From B1 sp964355075 (GTDB lineage: Bacteria; Bacteroidota; Bacteroidia; UKL13-3), in contig CAYHCF010000018.1 of assembly GCA_964355075.1 (NCBI GenBank), positions 3,100 to 67,099 on the forward strand: DNA of 64,000 bases. Direction: 5' to 3'. Positions 62,080 to 64,000 of this stretch are shown here, piece by piece; the first letter of the stretch is position 1, and each line of letters opens with the position of its first letter. The translations under genes were made by a program, and so were the position numbers. The notes under the pieces are model-generated. The model made no database searches. It was not told the origin of the DNA and worked only from the letters and a program-made list of their open reading frames with translations.

Positions 62080-62443
62080 GTTTATTCGTACCTGGTTTAA
62101 TACTATATTAAATTCAATTACTGGCTGAACTAATCAAATTATTTGCATTTTGCACAAAACAAACACCAAAGCACCTAAGCGTCTGTTTCTTTACACCAAA
62201 GATGTTATGAGAATTACCGGTAAAGGCAAAAGTGCATCCCAGGCATTGATCATGTTTTATTAATTATGCGTATGTTTATTCTGTAAAAATTAAAGTTGGA
62301 TGCCCTATTCACCATTCTACAACAAATCAGGGTATGACTTTTGTCTATCCAGCATCTTCTATTAACCTTGAACGATGTTTATTTCCTGCATTTTGCGGAA
62401 ATTCACAGATAAAGTTGATTGAATTTCAATGTTTATAACTTAT

Positions 62444-62461
62444 TTCAACTTTAAAGTTGAA
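62444..62461. promoter_or_regulatory. palindromic operator of the toxin-antitoxin operon
   Basis: TTCAACTTTAAAGTTGAA is a perfect 18-base palindrome. It overlaps the -33 TTG of the promoter directly upstream of the toxin gene. MqsA-type antitoxins repress their own operon at such palindromes, so this is a strong operator candidate. Confidence 0.75.
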
Positions 62462-62486
62462 TATATAAAAAAGACTTCTATATTTG
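62457..62486 (+). promoter_or_regulatory. canonical Bacteroidota promoter of the TA operon
   Basis: TTG (62457-62459), 19 bases, then TATATTTG (62479-62486): an exact TTG-N19-TAnnTTTG promoter, 11 bases before the toxin ATG. It is the cleanest promoter match in the window. Confidence 0.8.
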
Positions 62487-62497
62487 TATCGTGAATT

Positions 62498-62854
62498 ATG
62501 GCTACAAAACTGGAAGTAGAAAAATACCTTATGGATTTTAAGGTTAAAATGAGTGTTTTTAACATTTTCTTCAGAGATGAAAGACTGAAGAATACTCAGG
62601 CATTACTTCGAATGGAATTGACACCAGATTCACGAAAAAAAATTATTGAAAGCATTGAGGTTGTTGATTATAGTGAAGGGCCATTGGACGATCGGTTGTA
62701 TGGAATAGCTAGCCTCTGGGTATTTGGTAAAACTTTAAAGAAACGTGAGATTTATATTAAAATCTCAATGGGACGACCAAACGACCGAGTTATTTGTATT
62801 TCATTTCATGACTCTGAAAAACCAATGAATTATCCATTTAAGACAAAACACTAA
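62498..62854 (+). CDS. MqsR-like toxin of a type II toxin-antitoxin system
   Basis: A 118-residue protein resembling the MqsR/RelE-fold mRNA interferases, which cut mRNA to slow growth. The second half matches the pattern of that family: a helix with LTPDSRKKIIESIEVVDY in parts, SEGPLDDR, WVFGK and the strands REIYIKISM and VICISFHD, which align with VYLKIT and LIVSF of E. coli MqsR, including the Tyr. The toxin comes first and the antitoxin second, as in mqsRA. The antitoxin starts 11 bases after the stop. The cut site and activity are not testable here. Confidence 0.68.
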   Translation: MATKLEVEKYLMDFKVKMSVFNIFFRDERLKNTQALLRMELTPDSRKKIIESIEVVDYSEGPLDDRLYGIASLWVFGKTLKKREIYIKISMGRPNDRVICISFHDSEKPMNYPFKTKH

Positions 62855-62865
62855 TAACCAAATAT

Positions 62866-63879
62866 ATGAATAGCCCAATTACAGGTAAACCGATGAAACT
62901 GGTAAAGGATTCAGGTGTAAAACTGCAATTCAGAAAAGAGGAGTTCGAAATTACATACCATTCTTACTTGTGTAAGGAAAGCAAAGAGCAATATACAAGC
63001 GATGAACTTGACAGAATTAATCAAACCCAGGTTCATAATCAGTATCGAGAACGATATGGCATTCCATTTCCAGATGAAATTCAAAGCATTAGAGAGAAAT
63101 ATGAAATCTCAGCCAGTAAAATGTCTGATATTCTTGGTCTCGGTGCTAACAGCTATCGTTTATATGAAGGTGGTGAAATTCCATCAGTTGCTAATGGGCG
63201 ATTGATCTTAGCAATTAAACATCCCAGGGATTTCATGAAACAGGTGGAAGCCAGTACTCATTTAATTAGTGAAAAAGAGAGGAAGCAACTTGAGTCACAA
63301 GCGAAAGGATTATTGGAAGAACAAAAGAAAAAAGTTTGGGATATCCTGTTTACCAAGCACATTTTTATTAATGAAATGCCAAATGAGTTTTCAGGATATA
63401 AAAAGCCAGACTTTAAAAAAATTGCTTCTATTATTAAGTACTTCAGTATTAAACAAAAGGAATTGTTCAAGACGAAACTAAATAAGTTGTTATTTTATTC
63501 TGATTTCGGGTGCTTTAAACGAACTGGATTTTCGATGACCGGAATAACTTACAGAGCAATTCAAATGGGGCCTGTTCCAGCTCAGTTTGATAAATTATAT
63601 AGCAAGTTGAATGACGACAACCTATTAAGGATAGATCAAATTCCGTTTGAGAATGGAAATTATGGAGAGGCAATAAAAGGGCTTGGAGAATTTGAGAAGG
63701 ATTTGTTCTCTGTAGTCGAAATAGCGGTTCTAGAAGATGTTTTCACGAAATTCAAGGGATTGAGAACAGACAATGTTGTAAAACTTAGCCATCAGGAAAA
63801 AGCATGGATTGAAAATCAAAAAGATCACGAACTGATTAGTTATCAGAAGTATGCTTTTGACTTAATAAACTTAGACTAA
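62866..63879 (+). CDS. MqsA-like antitoxin with Panacea (SocA/DUF4065) domain
   Basis: A 337-residue antitoxin with three parts. Residues 1-75 follow the MqsA/YgiT zinc-finger plan, but the CxxC pairs are lost (SPIT and CKES instead), so zinc is unlikely. Residues 80-130 are a helix-turn-helix with the MqsA pattern IREKYEISASKMSDILGLG and YRLYEGGEIPS, fit for binding the palindrome at 62444. Residues ~185-335 are a Panacea/DUF4065 domain with KLNKLLFYSDF, GITYRAIQMGPVPAQFDKLY and VVKLSHQEKAW. Panacea is known to act as a general toxin-neutralising domain. ATG start. Confidence 0.82.
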   Translation: MNSPITGKPMKLVKDSGVKLQFRKEEFEITYHSYLCKESKEQYTSDELDRINQTQVHNQYRERYGIPFPDEIQSIREKYEISASKMSDILGLGANSYRLYEGGEIPSVANGRLILAIKHPRDFMKQVEASTHLISEKERKQLESQAKGLLEEQKKKVWDILFTKHIFINEMPNEFSGYKKPDFKKIASIIKYFSIKQKELFKTKLNKLLFYSDFGCFKRTGFSMTGITYRAIQMGPVPAQFDKLYSKLNDDNLLRIDQIPFENGNYGEAIKGLGEFEKDLFSVVEIAVLEDVFTKFKGLRTDNVVKLSHQEKAWIENQKDHELISYQKYAFDLINLD

Positions 63880-63913
63880 AAATGAAAGGACTTGCCGATA
63901 TAAGATAAAAAAA

Positions 63914-63945
63914 ACCCAATCTACAGTTGGTGCTGTTGATTGGGT
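63914..63945 (-). terminator. minus-strand intrinsic terminator near window end
   Basis: ACCCAATC-t-ACAG, 6-base loop, CTGT-t-GATTGGGT: a 12-pair stem with one mismatch. On the minus strand it is followed by eight T, while the plus side lacks a T-run. It implies a minus-strand gene starting beyond the window end. It could still slow plus-strand transcription from the TA operon. Confidence 0.75.
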
Positions 63946-64000
63946 GGAGAAAATATAGAAATCAACAGAAGGTTCATGATTTGGAGAATGCTCTCGTTAC

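Larger units (their letters stand above)
62028..62497. other. 470-base intergenic region with possible gene remnant and TA promoter
   Basis: It starts with the terminator at 62044-62079 and ends with the toxin-antitoxin operator and promoter (62444-62486). Between them, at 62129-62263, an open frame without its own start reads like a small DNA-binding protein (KAPKRLFLYTKDVMRITGKGKS in two parts) and then stops; it may be a decayed gene. A second open stretch at about 62293-62440 has no recognisable content. Confidence 0.4.

Noticed and set aside
62100..62440. Insertion sequence or prophage end
   Set aside because: No transposase or integrase motif, no terminal inverted repeats and no target duplication could be found.
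1..64000. tRNA, rRNA or other known structured RNA genes
   Set aside because: Scanning by eye found no T-loop (GGTTCRA) and CCA-arm combination or rRNA stretch; a covariance search would be needed to be sure.

Overview
The window looks like a chromosomal segment of a member of the Bacteroidota, probably Sphingobacteriia or Chitinophagia-like. The evidence is AT-rich DNA, few Shine-Dalgarno sites, many starts preceded by the phylum's -7 box TAnnTTTG, two proteins ending in type IX secretion (T9SS) sorting domains, ATP-type PEP carboxykinase, EttA, DUF2490/DUF4159/DUF5777 proteins, a fused MoaC-MoaB and many CKK-type lipoproteins. No rRNA, tRNA, CRISPR array or intact insertion sequence was seen.

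Layout. 1-5.1 kb: housekeeping (pntB end, rsmE operon, pckA). 5.4-9.4 kb: a 1326-residue T9SS surface protein with ten ~81-residue Ig-like repeats. 10.4-21.4 kb: a molybdoenzyme island. On the minus strand lie a TorD-type chaperone, a four-cluster ferredoxin subunit and an 834-residue molybdopterin catalytic subunit. Divergently on the plus strand lie tatA, moaA, moeA, a TauE/SafE transporter, moaD, moeB-rhodanese, moaE and moaCB. 21.5-24.2 kb: a Cys-tailed secreted protein with an FtsX/LolD-type ABC transporter. 24-30 kb: SulP transporter, RhlE-like helicase, EttA, FSA-type transaldolase. 30.3-39.6 kb: two paralogous electron-transfer operons pointing at each other. Each has a Tat-exported ferredoxin, NrfD and a membrane-anchored beta protein; the second adds a c-type cytochrome, a DUF5777 barrel and a haem lipoprotein, and a near-identical cytochrome stands alone at 30.3 kb. 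40-45 kb: hutI, folE, queD, a trans-sulfuration-type PLP enzyme. 45-52.5 kb: exopolysaccharide and regulatory genes (a pseudo-receiver/sugar-phosphate transferase fusion, CheY-like protein, sigma-54 activator, fcl, DedA, GT2). 52.5-62 kb: nif3, zinc-ribbon protein, TPR lipoprotein, lysS, LytTR regulator, rRNA methyltransferase, aat, small secreted proteins. 62.4-63.9 kb: an MqsR-like toxin with an MqsA-Panacea antitoxin under a palindromic operator.

The most interesting system is the molybdoenzyme. The catalytic subunit has a Tat signal and carries, at one constant offset, the residues I recall as the substrate pocket of the arsenate respiratory reductase ArrA. Its ferredoxin partner has no signal peptide but ends in a T9SS sorting domain. 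The plain reading is that the two fold together in the cytoplasm, leave by Tat on the catalytic subunit's signal, and are then carried over the outer membrane by T9SS on the partner's tag, giving a surface-attached or secreted molybdoreductase. The same island encodes cofactor synthesis and TatA. The NrfD/cytochrome operons further on could link the menaquinone pool to periplasmic and outer-membrane carriers that feed it; that link is inference. CRP/FNR-like palindromes lie upstream of pckA, between the catalytic subunit and tatA, and upstream of both NrfD operons, hinting at shared control.
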